NCBI RefSeq assembly: GCF_003287975.1
Contig: NZ_QMKQ01000001.1
Location: 1 to 64,000, forward strand
Source of the DNA: Arthrobacter sp. AQ5-05
Lineage (GTDB): Bacteria > Actinomycetota > Actinomycetes > Actinomycetales > Micrococcaceae
Direction: 5' to 3'
Length of the DNA stretch: 64,000 nucleotides
The translations under genes were made by a program, and so were the position numbers. The notes under the pieces are model-generated. The model ran no database searches. It saw only the letters and a program-made list of their open reading frames with translations, and was not told the DNA's origin. Positions within the stretch are counted from its first letter, which is position 1, and the number at the start of each line of letters is the position of its first letter. Shown here one piece after another: positions 46,870 to 55,747 of the stretch.

Positions 46870-46878
46870 GGGGTTGGG

Positions 46879-47955
46879 CTAGGCGCCCTTGGAGCCGTAC
46901 ACTGCCTCGGTGAAGCCCTTGGCCGCGCCGGTGACGTGGCGGCCACGGAACTGGATCGTGTCGTCCTGGATCGAGCCCTCGGTGACAGCGACAGCGCCTC
47001 CGCCGACGCGTTCGCCCTGGTCACGCTTCACGCGGATGTCCACGTTCTCGTGGCCGATCAGGCCGGTCTTCACGACGGCCGGGTTCGACGTGCTCTTACC
47101 CGGGAGCAGGGCCCAGCTGGTGTTCTTCGTCGCGGCACCGTTCTGATTCACGAACTCGCGGGACACCTGCAGCTCGATCTGGCCGCGGAACGGATTCGAC
47201 TCTTCGGTCTCCGTGATGTTGCCGGCGCCGTCGTCGACCTTGCGCACGATCTTCTCCGCGTTCAGGATCTGACGAGCGCGGATGGCCAGGCCGGGACCCA
47301 CGACCAGAACGATGGTGCTGATGTCCACCAGTTCCTTGCGGTGGTTCTCCTTGACCGACAGGCCTTCGATGGCTGCGATCAGGTTTTCGGAGGTCAGCGG
47401 CTTGGTGTCGACCGAGCCGAAGAAGCTGGTGTTCAGGCCGGACTTGCCGACGAGCACCTCGTAGACCTTCTTGTTCTCCGTGTTGACCGCGGCGTTGCCG
47501 AGGACCTTCGGGAAGTCGGCAAGGTCGGAGAAGTCGCGGGACAGCTGCAGCTCCCAGGTGAGGTTGAAGAACTTGCCGGTCTTGCCGGTCTTGATCTCAA
47601 CATCGGTTTCGGCCAGCTTGCCGCCCTTGTACTCTTCGCCTTCCTTCACGTCCTCGAAGTACTCGTTGCCGAACAGGTCGACGAGCTTCTTGGGGCGGAA
47701 GTCGGAGAGGTTCTTCGGGAGGGCGAAGAGCTCGTATTCCTTGACTGCGTCCTTCTGGGCAGTCATGGCCTCCTTCTCGAAAGCGGCGCCGAGCAGCTTC
47801 GGGAAGTCGCTGGTGGTGAGCGCTTCCATGAGGACGGTCTGGCGGGCGAAGTTGGCCGGGTTGCGACCTTCGCCGAACAGTAGTGCGGCTTCGTAGACGC
47901 GCTCGTCCAGGGTGGGTGCAGCGCGGAAACCTTCAGTTGCGAGAGTTGTTGCCAT
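46879..47955 (-). CDS. major capsid protein
   Basis: 358 residues. The gene sits between a decoration-like gene and connector genes. The N-terminal 90 residues are helical, followed by an HK97-fold pattern with an E-loop-like stretch (GEEYKGGKLAETDVEIKTGK) and a P-domain (LIAAIEGLSVKENHRKELVD). GRGGAVAVTEG-type strands end the protein. It is among the clearest late genes by context, though the family is not named from sequence alone. Confidence 0.82.
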   Translation of the reverse strand: MATTLATEGFRAAPTLDERVYEAALLFGEGRNPANFARQTVLMEALTTSDFPKLLGAAFEKEAMTAQKDAVKEYELFALPKNLSDFRPKKLVDLFGNEYFEDVKEGEEYKGGKLAETDVEIKTGKTGKFFNLTWELQLSRDFSDLADFPKVLGNAAVNTENKKVYEVLVGKSGLNTSFFGSVDTKPLTSENLIAAIEGLSVKENHRKELVDISTIVLVVGPGLAIRARQILNAEKIVRKVDDGAGNITETEESNPFRGQIELQVSREFVNQNGAATKNTSWALLPGKSTSNPAVVKTGLIGHENVDIRVKRDQGERVGGGAVAVTEGSIQDDTIQFRGRHVTGAAKGFTEAVYGSKGA

Positions 47956-47968
47956 GGTGGTGGTCTCC

Positions 47969-48319
47969 TTACGCGCCGACGGCGGTCTGAGTGGTGTAGC
48001 CGATGGGGGCTACTTCTACGGGGCCCGCAGCGGCGGTCTTGGTGCCCAGCGCGATGCCGAACAGGTAGTTGCCGGCGGCGGTGGTGTTCAGCACCCCTGC
48101 GTCGGTGATGTACACGGGCAGGCCTTCGGTGGCCAGGGCACCGGTGACGGTGAGGTCCCACGATGCGTCGAGCCAGATGGTGACCTTCTCACCGGATTTG
48201 GCGGCGATCTGTGCGACGCCGCAGATGCTGCCGACGCGGACCGGGGCACCGGATGCCACGTCGTAGGGTGCGGTGACGCTGATGTGCAGGGCGTTGGTGT
48301 AGCGCTGGTTCGTGGCCAT
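47969..48319 (-). CDS. capsid decoration protein, DUF2190-like
   Basis: 116 residues, nearly all beta: ISVTAPYDVASGAPVRVGSI, then CGVAQIAAKSGEKVTIWLDA and NTTAAGNYLFGIALGTKTAA. This matches the DUF2190 family of capsid cement proteins. It lies between scaffold and capsid genes, 13 bp from the latter. Confidence 0.8.
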   Translation of the reverse strand: MATNQRYTNALHISVTAPYDVASGAPVRVGSICGVAQIAAKSGEKVTIWLDASWDLTVTGALATEGLPVYITDAGVLNTTAAGNYLFGIALGTKTAAAGPVEVAPIGYTTQTAVGA

Positions 48320-48321
48320 GG

Positions 48322-48711
48322 TTAGGCAGCCTTCCCGTGAAGTGCGGAGACGATGCTCTCGCTGGTGATGGTCTTACCGGATTCGGTGACCTTCGCGGTT
48401 TCGCCGAGGCCGCGGGGGGTGCCGGCGCCCTGGTCGACTGCGATCTTGGCCGCGGCTTCGGTCGCGTCGGTGCGCAGCTTCTCCGGGTCAAACTCAGCCG
48501 ACTCAGCGAGCAGGGCCGCGGACGTGAGGAAGAATGCCGGGGCGTCAGCACCGAATGCTTCCTTGACGATGCTTTCGGCGTTGGTCTTGCGGGCGGTCTT
48601 GGCTTCCTCGGCGCGGGCTGCGCGTTCGGTGGCCAGTTCAGCTTCGGCCGTGGTGGCCCGGCTGGCGGCCTCGCGGAGGTCCGCGAGTTCCTTGTCATCA
48701 ATGGTTGCCAT
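48322..48711 (-). CDS. nested scaffold protein
   Basis: 129 residues in the same frame as the protease gene, starting at the internal ATG (MATIDDKELADLREAAS). GGAGG lies 8 nt upstream of this ATG inside the longer gene. The product is the helical Ala/Glu-rich C-terminal part, as for lambda Nu3. Independent expression is inferred from the ribosome-binding site. Confidence 0.6.
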   Translation of the reverse strand: MATIDDKELADLREAASRATTAEAELATERAARAEEAKTARKTNAESIVKEAFGADAPAFFLTSAALLAESAEFDPEKLRTDATEAAAKIAVDQGAGTPRGLGETAKVTESGKTITSESIVSALHGKAA

Positions 48712-49530
48712 GGTGGCTTCCTCCTGATTTTTGGTTTCCCCAGCCGGGACCGGCGGGGTGGTCTTGGATTCCGCCGCGGGTGCGGCGGTGATGGGGACGT
48801 ACTTGGTTTCGATGCGGACCTCGATGGGCTCACCGGTCAGCGCAGCGGTGTTACCGGAGAGCGTGTAGCCCTGCTCGTAGGTGCGCATGGTGTCATCGTC
48901 GCCGTCGGCCTCGAACCAGACGTTGGTGTCGTCGAAGTCGCGGACCCAGGCCCACCGGTCTTTGTCTGCTCGCACGGCGGCCTGCAGCCATTCGCGGGTG
49001 TCGTTGGAGGTCGCCTCGGACACGATGGACCGCGCCGCCACGACCCGGGCAGCCTCGAGCACTTCGCTGATCTTCCCGCCCCGCCCGGCAACCGTCACCA
49101 GGTCAACACGGTTGAACGGCGAGGGATGAAGCTTCTCGACGATGCGGCCCGATTTGGACTCAGTGATTTCGGCGCTGGCCACAATGGACGACCCAATGAA
49201 TTCCTTGAACTCTTCGATGAAGTCGCGCCAGGCGGAACTGATCAGCGCCTCGGCGACGAGTGCCCCCTCGTCGTCGACGTAGGCGTCCTCGAGCAGGACC
49301 CCGACGAGGTTGCGCAGGTTGCCTTCGGGGCGTTCCATGCGTTCGAGGGGAGTGTCGTGGTTGATGTGGGACTGGGTGCCGCGGGGGAACACCTTGTCGG
49401 CTGCGGCCTCGGCGAGGACCTCGGGGGAGTAGGTGCCGCTGGCCCCTTCGCCTGGGGTGATGAGCGTGAGCAGGATGCGGCCGGGGCCGGTGCGGGTCGC
49501 GGTGGCTGCTTCTTTGATCAGAGTCGACAT
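48322..49530 (-). CDS. capsid maturation protease fused to scaffold
   Basis: 402 residues. Residues 1-170 look like a prohead protease: LLTLITPGEGASGTYSPEVL, SHINHDTPLERMER with a possible catalytic His, and a SSIVASAEI segment with Ser. Residues about 270-400 are an Ala/Glu-rich helical scaffold. An internal ATG at 48711 with its own GGAGG can express the scaffold alone (separate entry). This is the lambda C/Nu3 arrangement. The active site is proposed, not proven. Confidence 0.75.
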   Translation of the reverse strand: MSTLIKEAATATRTGPGRILLTLITPGEGASGTYSPEVLAEAAADKVFPRGTQSHINHDTPLERMERPEGNLRNLVGVLLEDAYVDDEGALVAEALISSAWRDFIEEFKEFIGSSIVASAEITESKSGRIVEKLHPSPFNRVDLVTVAGRGGKISEVLEAARVVAARSIVSEATSNDTREWLQAAVRADKDRWAWVRDFDDTNVWFEADGDDDTMRTYEQGYTLSGNTAALTGEPIEVRIETKYVPITAAPAAESKTTPPVPAGETKNQEEATMATIDDKELADLREAASRATTAEAELATERAARAEEAKTARKTNAESIVKEAFGADAPAFFLTSAALLAESAEFDPEKLRTDATEAAAKIAVDQGAGTPRGLGETAKVTESGKTITSESIVSALHGKAA

Positions 49531-49553
49531 CGCGACCTCCTATGATGTGGGGT

Positions 49554-49721
49554 ATGGCTATTGATGACGCGAACGACAACGCGGGCGTGCCTGGGGAGTG
49601 CCCGGAGCACGAGTGGAAGGTCCACGGCATCTACCTGCGCGGTACTGGCGCGTCCATGTCCGTGGAATGCAAGTGGTGCGGGGCGATCCAGTACGAGCCG
49701 TCACTGTCCGACGGGACGTAG
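49554..49721 (+). CDS. small zinc-ribbon-like protein on the + strand
   Basis: 55 residues: MAIDDANDNAGVPGECPEHE, then WKVHG, and later VECKWCGAIQYEPS. The CxxH and CxxC pairs suggest a zinc-ribbon. It lies opposite the late operon, between protease and MuF genes, and overlaps the MuF 3' end by 21 nt. TATGAT at 49541-49546 lies 7 nt before the ATG, so the transcript would start at or next to the ATG (leaderless). Confidence 0.6.
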   Translation: MAIDDANDNAGVPGECPEHEWKVHGIYLRGTGASMSVECKWCGAIQYEPSLSDGT

Positions 49722-50756
49722 GTCTTTCACGGGGACGTTCGTCATGGAGTCCCGCCACCCGGGGGTTTCAACCCGCCGGGTGAGGTCATCCCATCCAATT
49801 TCCCCGTCTCGGAGCATCTGAGCTTTCGCCTTGCCCATGATCTGGTCTTGGGAGTCGTCGGTGAGGTTGTCGAACCAGGCGCGAGCGTCTGGCGTGGCGT
49901 CCTCGGGTTCCTCGATGCCGTCAAAGCCGAGCTCTTTCCACGACAAGGTCTTGTCCACGCGTGCGCAGCGGCCTTGGTGGTGGTCGATGGGTCCGAACTC
50001 GTCCACGGGGTGGAAGCTGCCGTGGTTCGATAGGCAGGATGGGCACGTGCGGGCGTCCAGGGACGCGGACCAGACCCATCCGGTGAGTAAGTCCTTGTTC
50101 TGCTGCGCGGCGGTCAGAGCGCCTTGCCTGTGCGCGTCGAGCAATTCCGTCCTGGCGATGGTGGCCGCCCGGGTGAGCCCACCATTGAACTCGCCCTCGG
50201 CGCCGCGGAGGATGCGGCGGGCCGTGGTGCGCGGGTTGTCGCCCACGGCGATGGCCCTTACCAACTCCCGCTTCATCATTCGCTCAACGTCCGCGGGGAT
50301 CGGCAGGGATGAGGCGTGGATCTGCTCTGTGGAGCGCAGCACGATGCCGTCCAGTGCGGTCTTGGACACCGCATCGAAGTTGACGGCCACGCCGGCAGCG
50401 GCCGGCGGCATTTGCGACCGGGCCACAGCAAGGTGCGTGTCCGCGGCATCAAGCACAGCGGATGCCAGGTCGTTGGTGACGGTGACACGTGTCTGTGCGG
50501 CGAGTTCGTCCAGTGTGGTTCGAGCCTGCCGTAATGCATCCTTGAGACGCTTCGCCTTGGCGACCTTGGCGTAGGGGACGCGGGTCTTGCCGTCACCGAT
50601 GACCTCGAGCAGGGCTTCGTGGAACTCCGGCCCGAGGGAGTCCCAGGCGTCTACCCATGCGCGGGTGATCACGACGATCTGTTCGTCGGACATGGCGCGC
50701 AGGCGGCGTTTGGTGTCGGCGGCGATCAGCAGGGTTTCATCCGTGATCGCCACCAA
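49701..50756 (-). CDS. MuF-like minor capsid protein
   Basis: 351 residues. The C-terminal half is the phage Mu F domain: ARTELLDAHRQGALTAAQQN followed by WVWSASLDARTCPSCLSNHG with a CxxC metal site and HHQGRCAR. The N-terminal half is helical and probably binds the portal. It directly follows the portal gene, as usual. No fused toxin is present at the C-terminus. Confidence 0.9.
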   Translation of the reverse strand: MVAITDETLLIAADTKRRLRAMSDEQIVVITRAWVDAWDSLGPEFHEALLEVIGDGKTRVPYAKVAKAKRLKDALRQARTTLDELAAQTRVTVTNDLASAVLDAADTHLAVARSQMPPAAAGVAVNFDAVSKTALDGIVLRSTEQIHASSLPIPADVERMMKRELVRAIAVGDNPRTTARRILRGAEGEFNGGLTRAATIARTELLDAHRQGALTAAQQNKDLLTGWVWSASLDARTCPSCLSNHGSFHPVDEFGPIDHHQGRCARVDKTLSWKELGFDGIEEPEDATPDARAWFDNLTDDSQDQIMGKAKAQMLRDGEIGWDDLTRRVETPGWRDSMTNVPVKDLRPVGQ

Positions 50757-50768
50757 GCACCTCTTTTC

Positions 50769-52343
50769 CTACTGCAGCACGCTTGCCGGGTCTTCGCCGC
50801 GCCGGAATGCGTCCGCGGCAGCTTGGCCCGCGGTCACGGTCGGGTCGATGAAGTTGCCGTCGTCGTCCTTCATTTCCTCGAGCCATTCGTCGACGTCGCG
50901 GACCTTGAGGGCCCGCATTATCAGTTCGGCGATGAGCAGCGGCGGGACATGCCCGTTAGCCGCGGTGAGGGCGTCCATGATGACGTCGAGCGGGATCTCT
51001 TCAAGGTCCGGGTACGTGATCGTCAGTGTGCGGTCCTGCGGCCGTGGAAGCTTGACGCGGATCCGGTCCCCGTCGCGCTCCAAGCTGCCCTTGAGCGGGC
51101 CACGGGGCGCGAGGACGGCTTGGTCGATGACGTAGCCGAGGATCTGCCGGCGCGCTTCCCGCCACACTTCCTGCCGGGACTGCATTTCGAGCCGTGTAGG
51201 CCGGTCCAGGGTCTCAGCAACCGCCCGCGCCCCAGTAGATCCTGGGTCGGACAGCAGCATCGTCACCGGCAAGCCCAGCGCGGAGGCGACCATCGCGGCC
51301 AGCGGCTTCGCGGATTCCGAATTGATCGTCACACCGGACTTCGGCATGGCTTCAAGTTTGCTGTCCGCGGTGCTGTTCACGATGGACCCGGCAGGCATGT
51401 TGCCCAGAGCGGCGAGCTGCTGCCGCTTCGCCTGGGCGTCGGACTTCTTGCCGCTCACACTCTGCCATGCGATCCGCGATACGGACTTCATGTGCAGGGC
51501 CCAGTCCTCAAGGAATTCCTTGAAACCCCTCGCCCACGGCAGGGCGGCGTAAGCGTCACCGATGCCGAACTTCCACCCGTTCAAGGCGTTCACCTTGACG
51601 TGGAAGATCGGGGCATCCCACATGACCTCGATGCGTTCCGTTGATCCAGCGTGCTGGATGAACTTGGGGCGCGCCAAAGGCCGGTACGTGATGTCCGGGT
51701 AGTACGCCTTCCGCTGCACTTCGCGGCCGCTGCCGTCAACTTCCACCCACGCCCGCAGGTAGTACCAGGTGGTGGTCTTGTCGCCCGGCTTCGTGACCTT
51801 GTCCTCTACCTCGTCAAAGTCGATCAGGCGAGGATTCACACGGCCCGTGAGCGGATTGGTGAAGAGGGAGAAGAATACGTTGCCGTCGGTGGTCAGTGAC
51901 GTTTCGTTCCGTTCCTGCGCTTGAGCGCCGGCGAAAACCTCGCGGACCTCGGGATCGTCCAGCCACTCTTGGATCAGCCCGTTGACGTCCTGAGATCCTT
52001 CGGCGCCGTCTCCGGTCGCTGTCGTCCCGACACCCTGCCCGTGCACGTAGGCGACGCGCAGGGCGTTGCCGCGCTTGAGCAAAGGGTTCGCGATAACAAA
52101 CACCCGGGAGAGTTCCGCGGACGTCTTCAAGCCTTGGCGGGAGAACTCCTGGGCCGCGTCCTGGGTGATTTTCTGCCACCCGACGTCTTCCCGCGCCATG
52201 ATCAGCGCGGAATACGATTCCGTCAGTTCCTCGAGGCGATGCCCCAGCGTCTCCACCGTGCCCGCAACGACCAGTTCCTTGCCTTCCGGCACCGCGGCCT
52301 CGCGGAGGCCCATGCGTTCAAGTAATCCCACAAGGGCCTCCAA
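50769..52343 (-). CDS. portal protein
   Basis: 524 residues, SPP1/HK97-type portal. Diagnostic stretches are NPLLKRGNALRVAYVHGQGV near 87, FGIGDAYAALPWARGFKEFL near 270 and VTMLLSDPGSTGARAVAETL near 365, with a helical clip/stem region between. It forms the ring through which DNA enters the capsid. It lies 4 bp after the terminase gene. Confidence 0.92.
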   Translation of the reverse strand: MEALVGLLERMGLREAAVPEGKELVVAGTVETLGHRLEELTESYSALIMAREDVGWQKITQDAAQEFSRQGLKTSAELSRVFVIANPLLKRGNALRVAYVHGQGVGTTATGDGAEGSQDVNGLIQEWLDDPEVREVFAGAQAQERNETSLTTDGNVFFSLFTNPLTGRVNPRLIDFDEVEDKVTKPGDKTTTWYYLRAWVEVDGSGREVQRKAYYPDITYRPLARPKFIQHAGSTERIEVMWDAPIFHVKVNALNGWKFGIGDAYAALPWARGFKEFLEDWALHMKSVSRIAWQSVSGKKSDAQAKRQQLAALGNMPAGSIVNSTADSKLEAMPKSGVTINSESAKPLAAMVASALGLPVTMLLSDPGSTGARAVAETLDRPTRLEMQSRQEVWREARRQILGYVIDQAVLAPRGPLKGSLERDGDRIRVKLPRPQDRTLTITYPDLEEIPLDVIMDALTAANGHVPPLLIAELIMRALKVRDVDEWLEEMKDDDGNFIDPTVTAGQAAADAFRRGEDPASVLQ

Positions 52344-52347
52344 AGCG

Positions 52348-53847
52348 TTAGTAGGGGGAAAGGCTCCACCCTTGTTCGTCGATCAGGTCGTACTCCGTCG
52401 GCTGCACGATCGTGTCCCCGGCGGCGAGCAGCGGCATGAGCAACAGCCGGTTGATCGCCTGGCTGAATGCGTCGAGCTGGTCGTCGTTCGCGCCGGATGG
52501 GAAGGACAACGCTTCTTGCAGGAACGTTTCCACCCACGGACACAGGCGGGTGGAGGGTAGCTGCACGTTGCCAGCCCATGCCAAGGGGGACACCGCGCTG
52601 ATGCGGGCGTACTTGCTGCCTTCGGGCTCAATGGGCACGAGCCCGACAACCTTGCCTTGCAGGGCATTCATGATTGCAGGACCATTGGCCTTGTCCTCGC
52701 AGAATTTCGCGATCGCTTGCGGCCACTTCGCGGACATGGCGATCAACGCTTCGCATGATTCGTTGAAGTTCATCCGGCGCCGCACCTGATCCAAAAGGTA
52801 GGCTGTGTTCCCCACGCGCAGCCACACTTGCCCGACGACGTAGTCGCTCGTGTTCTCGCCCTTGAATGCGAAGTCCCACGACTGCACGAGCTCGTGGTCA
52901 TCGCGGCCAATGCCAGGTACCGTGTGGACGCCAGAATGGTCGACGAGCCAGAGGGGTTGGTCGTAGTGGGTCCATTCGGTGGGGAGGACGCCGCCTTCGT
53001 CGAGGGTCGGATTCCCTTGGTAGAGGGACTGCCAGACCTTCGGGCCGACGGAGACTTTGATCTGCTCCCACTGTGCGGGTGTGCGTTGCCGGGCTGATTC
53101 GAGCCATTCCCCGGGCTGCCGGTTGAGCGGGTCGTCTTCGACGGCTTCGGCAGGGATGTTCAGGACCGTCCACCGGTGCGCGTCTTCCCCGGCCAGCAGG
53201 CGGCCGGCCAGGTCGTCGGCGTGCCAGCGGGTGAGTACGAGGATGACGGGAGCGCCGGGAGCAAGACGGGTGATACCGACGGACTGCCAGAACCCCCAGG
53301 CTTGTTCGCGGTAGGTTTTGGAGTTCGCTTGCTCAAGGTTGCTGATGGGGTCATCGATGAAGAGGGCGTCTACGGCACGGCCGGTGAGGCCACCGCGGAT
53401 GCCGACAGAGCGGACACCGCCCTTGTTGCCTTCGAGCTTCCACCGTCGGGCGGCACCGTTGTCGCGTGCCACCTGCAGGCCAAGATCCAGGCTGCCGTCG
53501 TCGCCGTCATTGTTGGCGATGTGGTTGCGGATGTTCCGGCCGAATTCGTCGGCGAGGTCTTGGGCGTAGGAGACGATGGCGATGCGGCGGTCAGGGTTTC
53601 GGGTGAGGAACCAGAGCGGGCCGATGGTCGTTACCCGGGTGCTCTTTCCTTCCTGCGGGGGCAGGTTGATGATCAGCCGGTCAATCTCACCGGCCTCTAC
53701 CTTGACCAGGTACTCGTCTATGAGGTCAAGGGCCGGGGTCTGCAGGGTCGTCGGCTCGATAGCCTTGGCGAGCTGGCCAGGGGTTTCCCAGTCGTGCTCG
53801 GCGACCTCAAACATGCGGGCTGCGTATTCCGCCCAGTCCACTACCAA
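52348..53847 (-). CDS. terminase large subunit
   Basis: About 499 residues from the TTG at 53847, which has GGGGG 6 nt upstream; TTG 53886 and GTG 53841 are alternatives, and the first would overlap the divergent small gene. Packaging ATPase: Walker A-like NLPPQEGKST near 76, Walker B DALFIDDP near 160, coupling LVLTRWH. Nuclease domain: SWDFAFKGENTSDY near 310, EDKANGPAI and GANDDQLDAFS near 470. It cuts and pumps phage DNA. Confidence 0.93.
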   Translation of the reverse strand: MVVDWAEYAARMFEVAEHDWETPGQLAKAIEPTTLQTPALDLIDEYLVKVEAGEIDRLIINLPPQEGKSTRVTTIGPLWFLTRNPDRRIAIVSYAQDLADEFGRNIRNHIANNDGDDGSLDLGLQVARDNGAARRWKLEGNKGGVRSVGIRGGLTGRAVDALFIDDPISNLEQANSKTYREQAWGFWQSVGITRLAPGAPVILVLTRWHADDLAGRLLAGEDAHRWTVLNIPAEAVEDDPLNRQPGEWLESARQRTPAQWEQIKVSVGPKVWQSLYQGNPTLDEGGVLPTEWTHYDQPLWLVDHSGVHTVPGIGRDDHELVQSWDFAFKGENTSDYVVGQVWLRVGNTAYLLDQVRRRMNFNESCEALIAMSAKWPQAIAKFCEDKANGPAIMNALQGKVVGLVPIEPEGSKYARISAVSPLAWAGNVQLPSTRLCPWVETFLQEALSFPSGANDDQLDAFSQAINRLLLMPLLAAGDTIVQPTEYDLIDEQGWSLSPY

Positions 53848-53876
53848 GTCGTGCCCCCTCAGGCTAGGGTGTGCCC

Positions 53877-54179
53877 ATGGATGCAAACACGAGATTTTGG
53901 AGCGTTGTCCACGTCAGCAGAGATTTATACGCTCTGCAGCACGACGGGGGCAGTGCGGCCCACGACATCGATGTGACATTGAGCGGCCATGCGGTGATCA
54001 ACGGCAGGAGGGACTGGTCCCACTCGCTTTCGGAAATGAATCCCGGCGACAGGTTGCAATTCAAGCTTGTCAGAGCGATGGGAGTGGCACAGGACCCTCC
54101 TGTGATTCATGTCGAATGGCGGACTGTTGTCGACGGGACGGCCTATTTCTCTCGTGCGGACATGCCGGTTCCACGCTGA
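53877..54179 (+). CDS. small + strand phage protein, unknown
   Basis: 100 residues with alternating beta pattern (FWSVVHVSRDLYALQHDGGS, then MPVPR at the end). It diverges from the terminase gene. TAGGGT at 53865-53870 lies 6 nt before the ATG, which is the exact geometry of a leaderless start; GTG 53871 is in frame too. Not recognised. Expression independent of the late operon is expected. Confidence 0.55.
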   Translation: MDANTRFWSVVHVSRDLYALQHDGGSAAHDIDVTLSGHAVINGRRDWSHSLSEMNPGDRLQFKLVRAMGVAQDPPVIHVEWRTVVDGTAYFSRADMPVPR

Positions 54180-54388
54180 TTGATTTTGACGGCGGCGGGG
54201 TCCGCGGTGTGCGCGTGGCATAGCCCGGCGCTTTGTGTTGTGTCGGCTTGTCGCCGCCGTCAATTCTTGAACGGCAGGTTTTTGCCGATTCGTCCGGATC
54301 GAACGCCCTGGGGGCTCGCAACCGGAGGGATCGGCAGGATCTTGCCGCAAAGGGTTCGGCGCAGGTGGAAGGCACTGCGCCAAGTTTG

Positions 54389-54445
54389 AGCCCACGCATT
54401 GGGTTTATGTAGGAGTCATGTACCGGTCAACTTGATGCGTGGGCT
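54389..54445. repeat. 11-bp inverted repeat in the gene-free region
   Basis: AGCCCACGCAT at 54389-54399 and its exact complement ATGCGTGGGCT at 54435-54445, separated by 35 nt. It could be a protein-binding site or a long-loop hairpin. Confidence 0.6.
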
Positions 54446-54452
54446 TTGTCGG

Positions 54453-54510
54453 CTTGCGGGATTTGAACCCGTATCTCCACCCCGGTGGGTGGTGTTCTGA
54501 ACCCGTCCAG
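54453..54510 (-). other. tRNA-like T-arm and variable-arm remnant
   Basis: Read on the - strand, CGGGTTCAAATCCCG has the T-arm consensus with a four-pair stem. It is preceded by CCACCC/GGGTGG, a six-pair stem like the long variable arm of a Leu or Ser tRNA, and by TTCAGAA, like an anticodon loop. No matching 5' acceptor strand or D-arm can be placed, so it is a remnant or mimic at best. Confidence 0.3.
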
Positions 54511-54952
54511 TAATTTCCAAGCTGTCCCGCTGCAGCAGCGCTTGCGAATATGTGGGGCTCACCAGATTGAACTATCAGCCGTTGATGCCCCGTGCCGGCT
54601 CATGTTCCTGCGCGGGGCTATTCAGTTTTTACTGCGGTGCGCTGCCTGGCGGTGCATCAGAAGATCCGGGCAGTGCGTTTCCCTCGGGTGTTCGCGAATG
54701 GTTGTTCGATCCGAGGAATTCCGTGGGTGGGGGTTGGCCCTTTACCGGGTCATGGCGTCTTGCCTCGCTTGGATGGGCGGGGTTCGCTCTCCGGCCGGAG
54801 TCTGTGCAGCAGACACCAACCCCCACGTGGGGAAGGTCGCCAGTACTTGGGGGTGGCTGGCGGCCTCTTGGGTGAACTCTTAGTTATAGGAGTTCGACCT
54901 TGATTTCATCTTAGGTGCACTTACGTAGTTTTGGCAACTGACAATAGGTATG

Positions 54953-55747
54953 TTACCGCGTGAGGGCAGGTGTTTTGGGCATGGCTTCGAGTACGGCGGC
55001 GGGGGATACTCCCTCGGTTCGGGTGTGGAGGTCGCAGACTGGGGCTAGTTTGCCGCGGCGTACCCATGATTTGGCGGTGTCGTATCGGATGTGGATTCCG
55101 TAGGCTTTGAGTGCTCGGATGACTTGGGGGAGTGGGGCGATGATGTTCCAGGCGCGGCTGATCTTCTGCTCGATGCGGTCGCGGGCACTGTGGGGTGTGC
55201 GGCAGGTGTCGCATCGAGCGTGGTCGTCGCCTTCGCGGCCGATGATCTGGCCGGCACATGGTTCGATCCGGTCGTCTACCCATTGGAGGGTGCCGCACTC
55301 TCCCAGCAGCAGTTTGGGCGCTTGGCGGTCGGCAGCGTTGATGACACTGCGTTCCGCGGCTCGGAGTTCCTGCAAGATGGTGTTGGCGTGCTCGTTCCCA
55401 CGGATGAGGCCGAGGTGAGCGCGGAGGAACATGGCCGCGGTGATCGTGTCCACCGGGGCCGGCTTGCCCTGCGCTTCGCCGATCATCTTCGCCCAGTACC
55501 GGATGGTCTCTTGGTATTCCCGCACGTGCCCGCTCATGTCCACCGAGTACGGCAAGCCAGGGGCCTCTTGGCCGCCTCCACCGCCACCGATGGGCGCCGG
55601 GGCTACAGCAGTGTTCGTGAGGGTGCCCCCTGCTGTGTTCAGGGTGTCGCGGACCCGGGACAGGATCCGGCGTAAGTCATCGGCCCCCTGATTGCATAGC
55701 GTGAGACCCTCCGGCAGCTCGGCCTCACAGTGAGAACAGGGGGTCAC
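54953..55747 (-). CDS. phage protein with zinc motifs and helix-turn-helix
   Basis: 264 residues. CSHCEAELPEG at the start and, near 150-185, CGTLQWVDDRIEPCAGQI with CDTC give two Cys clusters. The C-terminal 70 residues resemble a helix-turn-helix (LPQVIRALKAYGIHIRYDTA, then KSWVRRGKLAPV). It overlaps the next gene start by 4 nt. It could regulate late genes across the gap it borders, but that is inference. Confidence 0.7.
   Translation of the reverse strand: MTPCSHCEAELPEGLTLCNQGADDLRRILSRVRDTLNTAGGTLTNTAVAPAPIGGGGGGQEAPGLPYSVDMSGHVREYQETIRYWAKMIGEAQGKPAPVDTITAAMFLRAHLGLIRGNEHANTILQELRAAERSVINAADRQAPKLLLGECGTLQWVDDRIEPCAGQIIGREGDDHARCDTCRTPHSARDRIEQKISRAWNIIAPLPQVIRALKAYGIHIRYDTAKSWVRRGKLAPVCDLHTRTEGVSPAAVLEAMPKTPALTR

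Larger units (their letters stand above)
54180..54952. other. 773-bp gene-free region upstream of terminase
   Basis: No convincing reading frame on either strand. It holds an 11-bp inverted repeat (AGCCCACGCAT at 54389-54399, ATGCGTGGGCT at 54435-54445) and a tRNA-like stretch (54453-54510). Since it lies just ahead of the terminase and late genes it is a candidate for the late promoter and the packaging (cos or pac) site. That role is inference. Confidence 0.6.

Noticed and set aside
54070-54399. 109-codon - strand frame in the gene-free region
   Set aside because: Arg/Pro/Ser-rich shadow of the + strand gene at 53877, without a ribosome-binding site or overlap with neighbours.
54440-54540. 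complete tRNA-Leu or tRNA-Ser on the - strand
   Set aside because: T-arm, variable arm and a possible anticodon loop are present, but no 5' acceptor strand or D-arm fits, so I list it only as a remnant.
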